Positions 1 through 8,681 of a DNA stretch of 56,559 bases are shown one piece after another (within the stretch, counting starts at the first letter, position 1; each line of letters opens with the position of its first letter). The stretch is from CAZEYT01 sp964516295. GTDB lineage: Bacteria; Verrucomicrobiota; Verrucomicrobiia; Chthoniobacterales; Terrimicrobiaceae. Location of the stretch: the NCBI GenBank assembly GCA_964516295.1, contig CAZEYT010000007.1, positions 1 through 56,559 of the forward strand, read 5' to 3'. The translations under genes were made by a program, and so were the position numbers. The notes under the pieces were generated by a model. That model had not been told where the DNA came from and made no database searches. It was given only the letters and a program-made list of their open reading frames with translations.

Positions 1-2
1 AC

Positions 3-218
3 AACCACCTCCGCCTCACCGGTCTCCACGAGACGCAGTCCATCGACAAATTCAACTACGGCGTGGCGAACCGCGGCGCTTCGATCCGCGTGCCGCACAG
101 CTTCGTGAACAATGGCTACAAGGGCTACCTCGAAGACCGCCGTCCGAACTCGCAGGGCGACCCGTACAAAATCGCCAGCCGCATCCTGCAGACGATTGCC
201 ACGGTCCCGACCAAGTAA
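3..218 (+). CDS. glnA: Glutamine synthetase, GSII (eukaryote-like) type, C-terminal part
   Basis: Partial gene; its 5' end lies left of the window. The last 71 codons are readable up to TAA at 216-218. They contain the glutamine synthetase signature NRGASIRVP (residues 23-31 of the fragment), which lies in the active site, followed by GYLEDRRPNSQGDPY, a form typical of eukaryote-like GSII enzymes. The enzyme makes glutamine from glutamate, ammonia and ATP in the cytosol. Nothing in the fragment looks degraded. A rho-independent terminator follows directly, so transcription probably ends here. The family call is firm; the exact subclass is inferred from a short segment. Confidence 0.9.
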   Translation, partial: NHLRLTGLHETQSIDKFNYGVANRGASIRVPHSFVNNGYKGYLEDRRPNSQGDPYKIASRILQTIATVPTK

Positions 219-233
219 ATCGGCTCGATTCCA

Positions 234-264
234 CAAAAAGGCCGCCTCGGAAACGGGGCGGTCT
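234..264 (+). terminator. Rho-independent terminator after glutamine synthetase
   Basis: A GC-rich inverted repeat (CCGCCTC / GGGGCGG arms around a short GAAAC-type loop, about 240-259) is followed by a run of eight T. It starts about 20 bases after the glutamine synthetase stop codon and fits a canonical intrinsic terminator. Confidence 0.75.
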
Positions 265-281
265 TTTTTTTCAGGAAAAAC

Positions 282-587
282 TCAACTCCCCAGCCGCCGC
301 AGGTAGGCAAAGGAATAAAGGCCCGTGTTGTGCCCATCGCCCCACTTCGGCTGAATGGCATACCCGCCCACGGCCTGCCAGCTCACCAACTCGAAACTGC
401 CGGGGCGGTATTTGACTTCGGGGCGGATCACTCGGCCCAGTGCATCCGGCTCCCCCACGCACGCCGCACAGGGACACGCACGCCGGAGCTTTTCGAGCGA
501 AAGATAGGTCTCGACCCCATCACTCCATGCGATGGCAAGCTCTTCGCCAATCTTTTGAAGGGCCGTCGGATGGAAGGTCGTTTGCAT
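282..587 (-). CDS. DUF971 family protein
   Basis: A 101-residue protein if the second ATG (587) is used; an upstream in-frame ATG at 626 would add 13 residues but leave only 20 bases before the divergent cysD gene. Motifs typical of DUF971 (related to the N-terminal domain of gamma-butyrobetaine hydroxylases) are visible: an IAWSDG-type strand near the start, the CPCAACVGE cysteine cluster, and a GGYAIQPKWGDGHNTGLYSF-like C-terminal segment. DUF971 proteins are small and cytosolic; links to Fe-S cluster assembly have been proposed, and the cysteine-rich motif suggests metal binding. The gene is divergent from the sulfate-activation genes. Family call good, function unknown. Confidence 0.8.
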   Translation of the reverse strand: MQTTFHPTALQKIGEELAIAWSDGVETYLSLEKLRRACPCAACVGEPDALGRVIRPEVKYRPGSFELVSWQAVGGYAIQPKWGDGHNTGLYSFAYLRRLGS

Positions 588-622
588 CGCGGGCGCATTT
601 TTTCGTTGGCAGGGGAAAATGT

Positions 623-640
623 CCACTGTTTTAGTGGGAG
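623..640 (+). promoter_or_regulatory. Small inverted repeat overlapping the cysD ribosome binding site
   Basis: CCACT-GTTTT-AGTGG (623-637) is a perfect 5-bp inverted repeat; its right arm runs into the GTGGGAG sequence that would serve as the cysD Shine-Dalgarno site (ATG at 647). Folding in mRNA could mask the ribosome binding site. The repeat is short and could be chance. Confidence 0.3.
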
Positions 641-646
641 TTTGCC

Positions 647-1483
647 ATGGATCACTTGGACGAACTGGAATCGCAGAGCATCTACATCCTGCGTGAGGCC
701 TACCACAGCTTCTCGAATCTCTGCATGCCGTGGAGCATGGGGAAGGACTCGAATGTCCTGCTCTGGCTGTCGAAGAAAGCCTTCTGTGGCAAAATTCCCT
801 ATCCGGTGCTGCACATTGACACCACCTACGAGTTTCAGGAGATGCTCGAATTCCGCGATTGGGCGAAGGAGTTTTACGACCTCGATCTCATCGTGAAGAT
901 CAATGAAGACGCCCGCGCCGGTCGCGGAGCTTACACCACCTCGATCGGCTACGAGACCCACGATCCCGTCACGGTCACTCATGAATTGAAAACCGTGGCC
1001 CTCCAGCAGGTGATGGGTGAGCGGAAGTTCGACGCGCTCATCACCGGGATCCGCCGGGACGAAGATCCCACGCGGGCCAAGGAACGGTATTTCTCCCCCC
1101 GCACGGCGGACTTCGAGTGGGACTACAAAGACCAACCGCCGGAGTTCTGGAATCAATTCACCACCGCCGTCGACCCCGGCGAGCACATCCGCGTGCAGCC
1201 ATTGCTGGATTGGACCGAGGTGGACATCTGGCGCTACATCGAGCGGGAGAAGATCCCGATCCCGCAGATGTATTTTGCTAGACAGGGAGACGACGGGAAA
1301 TATTACCGTTTCCGTTCCCTCGGCTGCTGGCCGATCACGAAGCCGGTCGAGAGCCCGGCCGCAAACATCCGCGAGATCATCGAGGAACTCCTCATTACCA
1401 AAACCAGCGAGCGAGCCGGTCGCGCGCAGGATCACCACGAGCGCAACGCCATGCAAAAACTGCGGGCGAAGGGCTTCATGTAA
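647..1483 (+). CDS. cysD: Sulfate adenylyltransferase subunit 2 (CysD)
   Basis: Small subunit of the heterodimeric ATP sulfurylase that makes adenosine-5'-phosphosulfate from ATP and sulfate. The 278-residue protein is slightly shorter than the usual ~300. The PP-loop nucleotide-binding motif appears as WSMGKDSNVLLWL near residue 30 (E. coli has YSIGKDS, so SMGKDS is a normal variant), followed by HIDTTYEF, ITGIRRDEDPTRAKER and a C-terminal CWPITKPVES segment diagnostic for CysD. The ATG at 647 has a GGGAG site 7 bases upstream. The gene is followed after 56 bases by cysNC on the same strand, so the two subunits are probably co-transcribed for assimilatory sulfate activation. Confidence 0.95.
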   Translation: MDHLDELESQSIYILREAYHSFSNLCMPWSMGKDSNVLLWLSKKAFCGKIPYPVLHIDTTYEFQEMLEFRDWAKEFYDLDLIVKINEDARAGRGAYTTSIGYETHDPVTVTHELKTVALQQVMGERKFDALITGIRRDEDPTRAKERYFSPRTADFEWDYKDQPPEFWNQFTTAVDPGEHIRVQPLLDWTEVDIWRYIEREKIPIPQMYFARQGDDGKYYRFRSLGCWPITKPVESPAANIREIIEELLITKTSERAGRAQDHHERNAMQKLRAKGFM

Positions 1484-1539
1484 CATTTCACCGGCCGCAC
1501 CCGCGTGCGGTCCGATTATCTTTTCCGCGACACCACCAA

Positions 1540-3495
1540 ATGAGCGCCACTGTTCTCGAGACTTCCGCCCGCTACGCCACCCCGTCGGGCGACCTTTCCA
1601 AACTGAAAATCGTCATCGTCGGTCACGTCGACCATGGCAAATCCACACTCATCGGCCGTCTTTTCCACGACACCCATTCCCTTCCCGAGGGCAAGGTCGA
1701 GCTGATCCGCAAGGCCAGCGAGGCCGAGGGCATGGAGTTCGAGTTTGCCTTTCTGCTGGATGCCTTGCTCGAGGAACAGGAGCAGAACATTACCATCGAT
1801 ACCACGCAGCTCCCCTTCCGCACGGCAAAGCGCGAATACGTGATCATCGACGCTCCGGGCCACAAGGAATTTCTTAAAAACATGGTCACCGGGGCCGCCA
1901 GCGCCGATGCGGCCATTCTCCTCATCGACGCCAAGGAGGGCATCCAAGAGCAGTCGAAACGCCACGCCTACCTCCTATCTCTGCTGGGCATCAAACAGGT
2001 CGTTGTCGCGGTAAACAAAATGGACCTCGTCGGATTCTCGCAGGAGGTTTTCGATCAGGTGCGCGCCGACTACTCGGTCTTCTTGAAAAAGCTCGGCGTC
2101 ACCCCGCAGCATTTTCTCCCAATCTCGGCAAAACGCGGCCACAACATCACGCACGCAAGTCCCGATATGCCGTGGTTCCAAGGCCCGGCCATCCTCGAAG
2201 CGCTCGATACCTTCGCGAACCCGGCCCCGCCGGAAGGCCTCCCGCTCCGCCTCGTTCTACAAGACGTCTATCGCTTTGACGAGCGTCGCATCCTCGCGGG
2301 TCGCATCGAAGTCGGCCGTCTGGCCGTCGGCGAGGAACTCGTCTTCTGGCCGGACCGCAAGCGGAGCCGGATCAAAACCATCGAAGCCTGGGGAGTCGCC
2401 ACCCCGCCCACCAACGCCGCCGTCGGCGAAGCGGTCGCCATTACGCTGGAAGAGCAAATTTTCGTCGAACGCGGCCAGATCGCGAGCCACGCAGGCGTTG
2501 GCCCGTCCGAGGGCCGCGAGCTCCACGCCAGCCTTTTCTGGCTCAGCAACGATCCGCTCCCGGTCAACCAGCCCTTCACACTCAAGATCGGCACGCAGTC
2601 GGTCGAAGCCCGCATTGTGGAAATCCAGCGAGTCCTCGACTCCTCAACCCTCGAGCCGCTCCCGGGCCTCCGGGGCGCGCTGCAAAAAAACGAGGTCGCC
2701 GATGTCCGCATCCGCGCCCGGCGTCCGATTGCCTTCGACCGCCACGACCGCGTGAGCGAGACCGGCCGGTTCGTTATTCTCCACGGCAAACGCATCGGCG
2801 GCGGCGGCATCGTTCGCGAAGCGGATTATGGTGACGGCGAACCGGGCGTCGCGAGCGACAATATCACATGGACCGAGAGTCCGGTGACCCGCGAATCCCG
2901 CGCCGAGCTGCTCGGCCATCGCGGAGCTGTCCTTTGGCTGACGGGCCTCTCGGGCTCGGGAAAATCCACACTGGCAACCGAGCTGGAATTCCAACTCCAC
3001 CGCCGCGGCATGCTGACGTTCCTGCTCGACGGCGACAACCTCCGCCATGGTCTCTGCTCGGACCTCAAGTTCTCGCCGGAAGATCGCTCGGAGAACATCC
3101 GCCGGGCCGGAGAGACCGCCCGCCTCATGGCGGAGGCAGGCTCCATCGTGCTCTGCTCGTTTATTTCCCCGTATCGCGCCGACCGCCTGCGCGTGCGCGA
3201 CATCTGCCAGCGCGATGGCATCCCTTTCGCCGAGATCTTCATCAACACCCCACTCGCGGTCTGCGAAGCCCGTGATCCCCGCGGACTCTACAAACGGGCC
3301 CGCAAGGGAGAAATTCCGGAGTTCACCGGTGTGAGTTCGCCCTACGAAGCTCCCGAGAGTCCCGATCTCGAAATCCGCACAACCGAGACCTCGCGCGACG
3401 ACGCCCTCGCCCAACTCCTGGGGTTCGCCGTCACCCTCGCCCGCGTCCCGGACCTCGCCAAACCCGAGCAACTCGGTCCCGGCTCCGGAATCTGA
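1540..3495 (+). CDS. cysNC: Bifunctional sulfate adenylyltransferase subunit 1 / APS kinase (CysN-CysC fusion)
   Basis: A 651-residue fusion of two sulfate-activation enzymes. Residues ~22-240 form an EF-Tu-like GTPase with G1 GHVDHGKST (28-36), G3 DAPGHKEF (~104-111) and G4 NKMD (~159); this CysN part uses GTP hydrolysis to drive APS formation with CysD. Beta-barrel domains follow to about residue 450. The C-terminal ~185 residues are an APS kinase (CysC) with P-loop GLSGSGKST (469-477), the DGDNLRHGL motif and a FISPYRADR segment. This half makes PAPS. Such fusions are common in several phyla. Start chosen at the first ATG, which leads straight into the GTPase domain. No PAPS reductase gene is in the window. 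Confidence 0.95.
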   Translation: MSATVLETSARYATPSGDLSKLKIVIVGHVDHGKSTLIGRLFHDTHSLPEGKVELIRKASEAEGMEFEFAFLLDALLEEQEQNITIDTTQLPFRTAKREYVIIDAPGHKEFLKNMVTGAASADAAILLIDAKEGIQEQSKRHAYLLSLLGIKQVVVAVNKMDLVGFSQEVFDQVRADYSVFLKKLGVTPQHFLPISAKRGHNITHASPDMPWFQGPAILEALDTFANPAPPEGLPLRLVLQDVYRFDERRILAGRIEVGRLAVGEELVFWPDRKRSRIKTIEAWGVATPPTNAAVGEAVAITLEEQIFVERGQIASHAGVGPSEGRELHASLFWLSNDPLPVNQPFTLKIGTQSVEARIVEIQRVLDSSTLEPLPGLRGALQKNEVADVRIRARRPIAFDRHDRVSETGRFVILHGKRIGGGGIVREADYGDGEPGVASDNITWTESPVTRESRAELLGHRGAVLWLTGLSGSGKSTLATELEFQLHRRGMLTFLLDGDNLRHGLCSDLKFSPEDRSENIRRAGETARLMAEAGSIVLCSFISPYRADRLRVRDICQRDGIPFAEIFINTPLAVCEARDPRGLYKRARKGEIPEFTGVSSPYEAPESPDLEIRTTETSRDDALAQLLGFAVTLARVPDLAKPEQLGPGSGI

Positions 3496-3544
3496 CCGCG
3501 CAAGCGTCCATCTCGACCAGCCTCCTCCCGGCGGCTCTTTTTAT

Positions 3545-3559
3545 TTAGAATAATTCTTG
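3545..3559 (+). promoter_or_regulatory. PerR/Fur-type operator upstream of the PerR-like gene
   Basis: TTAGAATAATTCTTG is a near match to the 7-1-7 Per-box form (consensus TTAGAATnATTCTAA): 13 of 15 positions agree and the inner AGAAT-A-ATTCT is perfectly palindromic. It lies 32 bases before the regulator's ATG, where binding would block transcription, which suggests autoregulation. A second, 10-bp palindrome GGTCCGGACC follows at 3565-3574. Binding by the adjacent regulator is inferred. Confidence 0.6.
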
Positions 3560-3590
3560 ATAAAGGTCCGGACCGCTCTACGTTGCCCCC

Positions 3591-4022
3591 ATGCCGAAGC
3601 GGAATGCCACGCACGAGGGATACGAAGAGACGATCAGCCACAGCGGCCATCGCCTGACGCCACAGCGTCGCGAGGTCTACGGCGTTCTTTTGGCCGAGCG
3701 TGATCACCCGACAGCCACCGAGGTTTTCATTCGGGCCAAGCAAAAGATCCCCGGCATCTCGCTCGCCACCGTTTACAACTGCTTGGAGACGCTGGTCGAT
3801 TGCGGCCTGGTCAAACAGGTGAACGTCGAGCGCGAAGCCACGCGCTATTGCCCGAACCTCCAGGAACACGGCCACTTCATCTGCGAGCGCTGTAACACCG
3901 TCTTCGACGTCCCCCTCGCCGGCAACAGCCGCAGCCGGAAAATCTGGAACCTTCCCGAAGATTTCACCGTCACCCACGCCGAGATCACCCTTCGTGGACT
4001 CTGCCCGGACTGTAACACGTAA
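3591..4022 (+). CDS. Fur-family transcriptional regulator, PerR-like
   Basis: A 143-residue DNA-binding metalloregulator. The N-terminal winged helix contains RLTPQRREVYGVL and the recognition helix segment ISLATVYNCLETL; the C-terminal dimerisation domain carries HGHFICERC and CPDC, two CxxC pairs that normally bind structural zinc. The divergence of the HxH segment and the Per-box-like operator upstream argue for PerR type (peroxide/iron sensing) rather than Fur. It is followed after 8 bases by sufCBD, so it likely controls Fe-S cluster assembly in response to oxidative stress or iron. Family certain; PerR assignment is inference. Confidence 0.85.
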   Translation: MPKRNATHEGYEETISHSGHRLTPQRREVYGVLLAERDHPTATEVFIRAKQKIPGISLATVYNCLETLVDCGLVKQVNVEREATRYCPNLQEHGHFICERCNTVFDVPLAGNSRSRKIWNLPEDFTVTHAEITLRGLCPDCNT

Positions 4023-4030
4023 ACTTTCCC

Positions 4031-4789
4031 ATGAGCCTGAAAATCCAAGACCTGCACGCAAACATCGGGGATCGTGAGATCCTCCGCGGCCTCAACCTCG
4101 AGATCCCCAAAGGCGAAGTTCACGCCATCATGGGCAAGAATGGCTCGGGCAAAAGCACGCTCGCCAAGGTCATGGCGGGCCACCCGGACTACGAAGTCAC
4201 CGGCGGCCAAGTCCTCCTCGACGATCAGAACCTCTTCGACATGGAAGAACCCGATGAACGCTCGCGGGCCGGACTTTTCGTGGCGTTCCAATACCCGATG
4301 GAAGTTCCCGGCGTCACCATCGCGAACTTCATCCGCGCCGCCCTCCAAGCCCGACTGCCCCAAGGCGAGGAACTCGACGCCGTCGAATACTACGAGGCCC
4401 TCTACGCCAAGATGGACGCCCTGAAGATTCCGCGCCATTTCACCTCCCGCGCTGTGAATGAAGGCTTCTCCGGCGGCGAAAAGAAACGCTGCGAAATTCT
4501 CCAGATGGCCATGCTCAATCCGACTTACGCCGTGCTCGACGAGACCGACAGCGGGCTCGATATTGACGCCCTGCGCATTGTCTCCGAGGGCGTCAACGCC
4601 CTGCGCGGACCGGATCGCGGGCTGCTCGTCATCACCCACTACCAGCGTCTTCTCAACTACATCGTTCCCGACAAAGTCCACGTGATGGTGGACGGTCGTA
4701 TTGTTCTCAGCGGCGAGAAAGATCTCGCCCTCAAACTCGAAGCCCAGGGCTACGACTGGGTCGACAAAGAAATCCTGGCCACCGCCTGA
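4031..4789 (+). CDS. sufC: Fe-S cluster assembly ATPase SufC
   Basis: A 252-residue ABC-type ATPase that powers the SufBCD scaffold for Fe-S cluster assembly; cytosolic, not a transporter. Walker A GKNGSGKST lies near residue 35, the signature is NEGFSGGEKKRCEI (SufC form), and Walker B is YAVLDETDSGLDIDAL. The length matches the family (~250). The gene starts 8 bases after the regulator's stop and ends 13 bases before sufB, indicating one operon. Confidence 0.96.
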   Translation: MSLKIQDLHANIGDREILRGLNLEIPKGEVHAIMGKNGSGKSTLAKVMAGHPDYEVTGGQVLLDDQNLFDMEEPDERSRAGLFVAFQYPMEVPGVTIANFIRAALQARLPQGEELDAVEYYEALYAKMDALKIPRHFTSRAVNEGFSGGEKKRCEILQMAMLNPTYAVLDETDSGLDIDALRIVSEGVNALRGPDRGLLVITHYQRLLNYIVPDKVHVMVDGRIVLSGEKDLALKLEAQGYDWVDKEILATA

Positions 4790-4802
4790 ACCCGCACACA
4801 CC

Positions 4803-6215
4803 ATGAGCACCGAAGCCAAGCCCGCGATTGATATCGACCGCTCGGTCGGCGACTTCCGCTACGACGTCAACTACGAGTTCGATGCCGGCACCGGTCTCAC
4901 CGAGGAGACGATCGACTACATTTCGAACGTCAAAGAAGACCCTGACTGGATCCGCGCGTTCCGCAAAGACGCCCTCCGCAAATTCGAGTCCATGCCCATG
5001 CCCACGCACTGGGCCAGCCCGGACCTCGAGAATATCGTTTTCGAAAACATCCGCTACTACCTCTCCCAAGGCACGCAGCCCAAGCGTTCTTGGGACGATG
5101 TGCCGGATGAGGTCAAAAAGACGTTCGAGCGCCTTGGCATCCCTGAGCAGGAGCGCAAATTCCTCGCCGGGGTCGAAGCGCAATTCGACAGCGAGGCGGC
5201 TTACTCGAACATCAAAGCCGCCGTCGGCGAGCAGGGCGTGGTTTTTGTCGGCTCGACCGAGGGACTGAAAAATCACCCGGAGCTCTTCAAAAAGTGGTTT
5301 GGCAAAGTGATCCCCACCGGCGACAACAAATTCGCCGCGCTCAACAGTGCGGTGTTCTCGGGCGGATCGTTCATTTACGTGCCGCCGGGCGTGAAGGTCA
5401 AACACCCGCTCCAAGCTTACTTCCGAATCAACGCGGAGAATTTCGGCCAGTTTGAGCGCACGCTCATCATCGCCGACGAAGGGAGCGAGGTCATGTATAT
5501 GGAGGGTTGCACCGCCCCGAAATTCGAGACGGCCACCCTCCACAGCGCCGTCGTCGAGCTGGTCGCCCTCAAGGGTGCCAAGATCCAATACATCACCGTT
5601 CAAAACTGGTCGCCGAACGTCTTCAATCTCGTCACCAAACGCGGTCTCGCCCACGAGGAAGCGGAGATCAAGTGGATCGATTGCAACATCGGCTCGCGCC
5701 TGACCATGAAATACCCGGGCGTCATCATGAAAGGCCGCAAGGCCCGCGGGGAGGTCATCTCCATCGCACTCGCCGGCGACGGACAGCACCAGGACACCGG
5801 TGCGAAAATGATCCATGCGGCCGATGAGACCACCAGCAACATCGTCTCGAAAAGCATCAGCCTCGGCAGCGGGCGCTCGACCTATCGCGGACTCGTCCAG
5901 ATCGGCCGCCACCTCAAAGGCTGCAAGAACAATACCGAGTGCGACGCGCTTCTCATCAACACCGACAGCCGCACGGACACCTACCCGGCGATCACGGTCC
6001 ACGGCAAAGAGAACGCCTGCCAGCACGAGGCCTCGGTGAGCAAAATCAGCGCCGAGCAGATCTTTTACATGCAGCAGCGGGGCATTCCCGAGGGTGCGGC
6101 GATGAGCCTCGCGGTCAACGGCTTTGTCAATGATCTCGTCCAGCAGTTCCCGATGGAATACTCGGTCGAGCTCAAGCGACTGATCGATCTCGAAATGGAA
6201 GGCTCGGTGGGTTGA
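4803..6215 (+). CDS. sufB: Fe-S cluster assembly scaffold protein SufB
   Basis: A 470-residue SufB, the scaffold on which clusters are built with SufC and SufD. Readable family segments include GVVFVGSTEGLKNHPEL, AALNSAVFSGGSFIYVPPGV, YMEGCTAP, HSAVVELVA and the C-terminal EASVSKISAEQIFYMQQRGI. The ATG at 4803 is preferred over an upstream in-frame ATG at 4701, which lies inside sufC. The length is normal for bacterial SufB (~470-480). Confidence 0.96.
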   Translation: MSTEAKPAIDIDRSVGDFRYDVNYEFDAGTGLTEETIDYISNVKEDPDWIRAFRKDALRKFESMPMPTHWASPDLENIVFENIRYYLSQGTQPKRSWDDVPDEVKKTFERLGIPEQERKFLAGVEAQFDSEAAYSNIKAAVGEQGVVFVGSTEGLKNHPELFKKWFGKVIPTGDNKFAALNSAVFSGGSFIYVPPGVKVKHPLQAYFRINAENFGQFERTLIIADEGSEVMYMEGCTAPKFETATLHSAVVELVALKGAKIQYITVQNWSPNVFNLVTKRGLAHEEAEIKWIDCNIGSRLTMKYPGVIMKGRKARGEVISIALAGDGQHQDTGAKMIHAADETTSNIVSKSISLGSGRSTYRGLVQIGRHLKGCKNNTECDALLINTDSRTDTYPAITVHGKENACQHEASVSKISAEQIFYMQQRGIPEGAAMSLAVNGFVNDLVQQFPMEYSVELKRLIDLEMEGSVG

Positions 6216-6240
6216 CCTCCGGACAACAAGGACGCACAAG

Positions 6241-7524
6241 ATGAGCACGACAATTATGGAGAAAGAGTTCGCGACGGATGCCGCTGCCTGGCCGGCTTGG
6301 TTTGCCAAGGAACAGGAAGCCGCCGCCGCGGACTACGAAGCGACCCCGGTTCCCACTCGCCGCGATGAAGCCTGGCGGTTCGCCAATCTGGGCGCGCTGA
6401 AGCTTGACGGCTTTGTCGCAGCCCCGCCGGTCAGCAACGAGGGTCGCATTATCAACCAGTCCTCCGGCCTCGCCGAAAAAGCTGCCCGGCTGATCTTTGC
6501 GAACAACGCCCTCGTCTTGCAGGACACGGGTTCGCTGCCAGCGGGCGTGCTTTTGCTCCCGCTCGAAGTGGCGGCCCGTGATCACGCCGCGCTCTTCCGC
6601 AAATACTTCATGGCCCAACCGGTCGAGCTCGGCTCGCACAAATACGCCGCGCTCCACAAGTCGCGGATTTCCACGGGCGCCTTCCTCTACGTCCCGGCCA
6701 ATACCGAAGTGGCGCTTCCCATCGAACTCTTCCACTGGGTCGAGGGCGAGAACGCCTCGGTCTTCCCGCACACGCTCATTGTCTGCGGGGAGAACAGCAA
6801 GGTAACCGTCGTGGATTATTTCAAGAGCGCCGATGGCAAGCGTACGCTCGCCTGCGGCGTCAATGATCTCCATCTTGAGCGCGGCTCACGCCTCACCTAC
6901 ATCGCCGTTCAGGATTGGGCCCTCGAAGCGACCGCGTTTCACATGAATTCCACCATCGTGGATCGCGACGCCGCCTGCACGGCCCTCACGGCGAATTTCG
7001 GCGGTGGCTTCGTCCGGGGTGAAAGTCTCAGCCGCCTGGTCGGCGAAGGGTCGCGCAGCGAGATGTTTTCGATCAATCCCGTCGAGGGCACCCGGGAGGT
7101 CGATCAGCGCACGCTCCAGGACCATGTCGCCCCGAATGCCTCGAGCGACCTTCTTTATCTCAACGCGCTCGACGACCGTGCGCGGACGATTTTTGCCGGA
7201 CTCATCAAAGTCGAACCCGGTGCCCGCGGCACCGATGCCTACCAGAAGGTTCGCAATCTCATTCTGAGCGACGACGCGGATCCGAATTCCATGCCGGGCT
7301 TGGAAATCCTGAACGATGAAGTCCGCTGCACCCATGGCGCGACCAACGGTCCGGTGAGCGAAGACGAGCTCCTCTACATGCAGGCCCGGGGCATCCCGCG
7401 CGACGCGGCCCGCCGCCTCATCGTCAACGGCTTCTTCAACTCCCTCGTTGAGCGTCTCGACAACGAGCCGCTCCGCGCCCATCTCGAAAATCTCATCGCC
7501 AAGCGCCTCGCCATCCCGGCCTGA
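6241..7524 (+). CDS. sufD: Fe-S cluster assembly protein SufD
   Basis: A 427-residue SufD, paralogue of SufB and third part of the SufBC2D scaffold. It shows RRDEAWRFANLGAL near residue 40, HTLIVCGENSKVTVVDYF, and the C-terminal HGATNGPVSEDELLYMQARGI and ARRLIVNGFF blocks typical of SufD. It starts 25 bases after sufB. No sufS or sufU desulfurase gene follows; the next gene is convergent, so the sulfur donor must be encoded elsewhere. Confidence 0.95.
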   Translation: MSTTIMEKEFATDAAAWPAWFAKEQEAAAADYEATPVPTRRDEAWRFANLGALKLDGFVAAPPVSNEGRIINQSSGLAEKAARLIFANNALVLQDTGSLPAGVLLLPLEVAARDHAALFRKYFMAQPVELGSHKYAALHKSRISTGAFLYVPANTEVALPIELFHWVEGENASVFPHTLIVCGENSKVTVVDYFKSADGKRTLACGVNDLHLERGSRLTYIAVQDWALEATAFHMNSTIVDRDAACTALTANFGGGFVRGESLSRLVGEGSRSEMFSINPVEGTREVDQRTLQDHVAPNASSDLLYLNALDDRARTIFAGLIKVEPGARGTDAYQKVRNLILSDDADPNSMPGLEILNDEVRCTHGATNGPVSEDELLYMQARGIPRDAARRLIVNGFFNSLVERLDNEPLRAHLENLIAKRLAIPA

Positions 7525-7564
7525 GTCCGGTTCTCGCGGCGATCAGATTAAAACTGCGCCAGCC

Positions 7565-8557
7565 TCACAAAAGCTCGCCCTGCGAGCCTTTGCGGGGCGT
7601 GAGGCCAAGTTTGCGGTAAGCTTTTGGCAGGGCGACGCGTCCCTGCGGGGTGCGTTTGAGAAAGCCTTGCATAATAAGGTAGGGTTCGTGGACTTCCTCG
7701 ATCGTGCCCGGCTCTTCGCCGATGGCTACGGCCAGGCTGTTGACGCCGACCGGGCCTCCGTCGAACAACCCGATAAGCGCTTCGAGAATTCGTTTGTCCA
7801 TTTCGTCGAATCCCTCCTCATCGATTTCCAGCATGGACAGCGCGCGGGCGGCGACTTCGGCGCTCATCTGGCCATCGGCGCGGACCTGCGCGTAGTCGCG
7901 GACCCACCGGAGGAGATTGTTGGCGATGCGCGGCGTTCCGCGCGAACGGCGGGCGATCTCCATCGCGGCCTCGGGTGTGATCTCCACTCCGATCAGCCCG
8001 GAGCTTCGTGTCACGATGTGGGCGAGATTTTCGGCCGGATAATAGTCGAGCCGGCAGTTCATTCCAAAACGCGACCGGAGGGGCTCGCTGATCATCCCCG
8101 CGCGGGTCGTGGCACCGATGAGCGTGAAGCGCGCCAGGTTCAACCGAACCGAGCGGGCGCTGGGCCCTTGATCGATGACAATGTCGAGCTTGAAGTCCTC
8201 CATCGCCGGATAAAGATACTCCTCGATGGCTGGCTGGAGGCGGTGGATCTCGTCGATGAAAAGCACCCCGCCGCGCTCGATATTGGTCAGCAGCCCGGCG
8301 AGATCCCCGGCTTTTTCGATCATGGGCCCGCTGGTCGTGCGCACCTCCGAGCCCATGGCGTTGCCGATGATGTAGGCCAGCGTGGTTTTTCCCAATCCGG
8401 GCGGGCCGCTCAAAAGAATATGCTGAAGCGTGTCCCCGCGCTGCTTCGCCGCATCGACCATCAACCGAAGACGCTCCGTGGTTTTTTCCTGTCCGGCAAA
8501 CTCCTCAAAGAGGGGCGGACGCAGGGAAATCTCAAACGCGTCGTCGATTGATTCCAT
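7565..8557 (-). CDS. ruvB: Holliday junction branch migration helicase RuvB
   Basis: Hexameric AAA+ motor that drives Holliday junction branch migration with RuvA. With the start at 8557 the protein is 330 residues, the usual RuvB length. Motifs: LRPPLFEEFAGQEK at the N-terminus, Walker A GPPGLGKTT, Walker B LFIDEIHRL, sensor GATTRAG, arginine-finger region LRSRFG, and a winged-helix C-terminus with EPYLIMQGFL. A longer in-frame start at 8683 (372 residues) would add an Arg-rich extension and abut the ATG of the divergent gene; it is less likely. Convergent with sufD. Confidence 0.94.
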   Translation of the reverse strand: MESIDDAFEISLRPPLFEEFAGQEKTTERLRLMVDAAKQRGDTLQHILLSGPPGLGKTTLAYIIGNAMGSEVRTTSGPMIEKAGDLAGLLTNIERGGVLFIDEIHRLQPAIEEYLYPAMEDFKLDIVIDQGPSARSVRLNLARFTLIGATTRAGMISEPLRSRFGMNCRLDYYPAENLAHIVTRSSGLIGVEITPEAAMEIARRSRGTPRIANNLLRWVRDYAQVRADGQMSAEVAARALSMLEIDEEGFDEMDKRILEALIGLFDGGPVGVNSLAVAIGEEPGTIEEVHEPYLIMQGFLKRTPQGRVALPKAYRKLGLTPRKGSQGELL

Positions 8558-8681
8558 CTCACTGGCTTTCGGATCCGGCAGGCTCACATGGGCAGGGTGA
8601 ACGGGCCGCGCGTGCGGCGCAAGGTCGGAAAGCACCCGCCGCCTTGCTACGGGCGCGCGCCTCACGCTAAGATCAAAACTC

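Noticed and set aside
623..637. Riboswitch in front of cysD
   Set aside because: Only 59 bases separate the divergent genes; a single 5-bp hairpin is too little for a known riboswitch class.
428..1486. Long minus-strand ORF opposite cysD
   Set aside because: Shadow of cysD; no family features and no sensible start or ribosome binding site.
4731..6308. Long minus-strand ORF (525 codons) opposite sufB
   Set aside because: Mirror of the highly GC-rich sufB coding frame; the predicted protein has no recognisable domain while sufB is certain.
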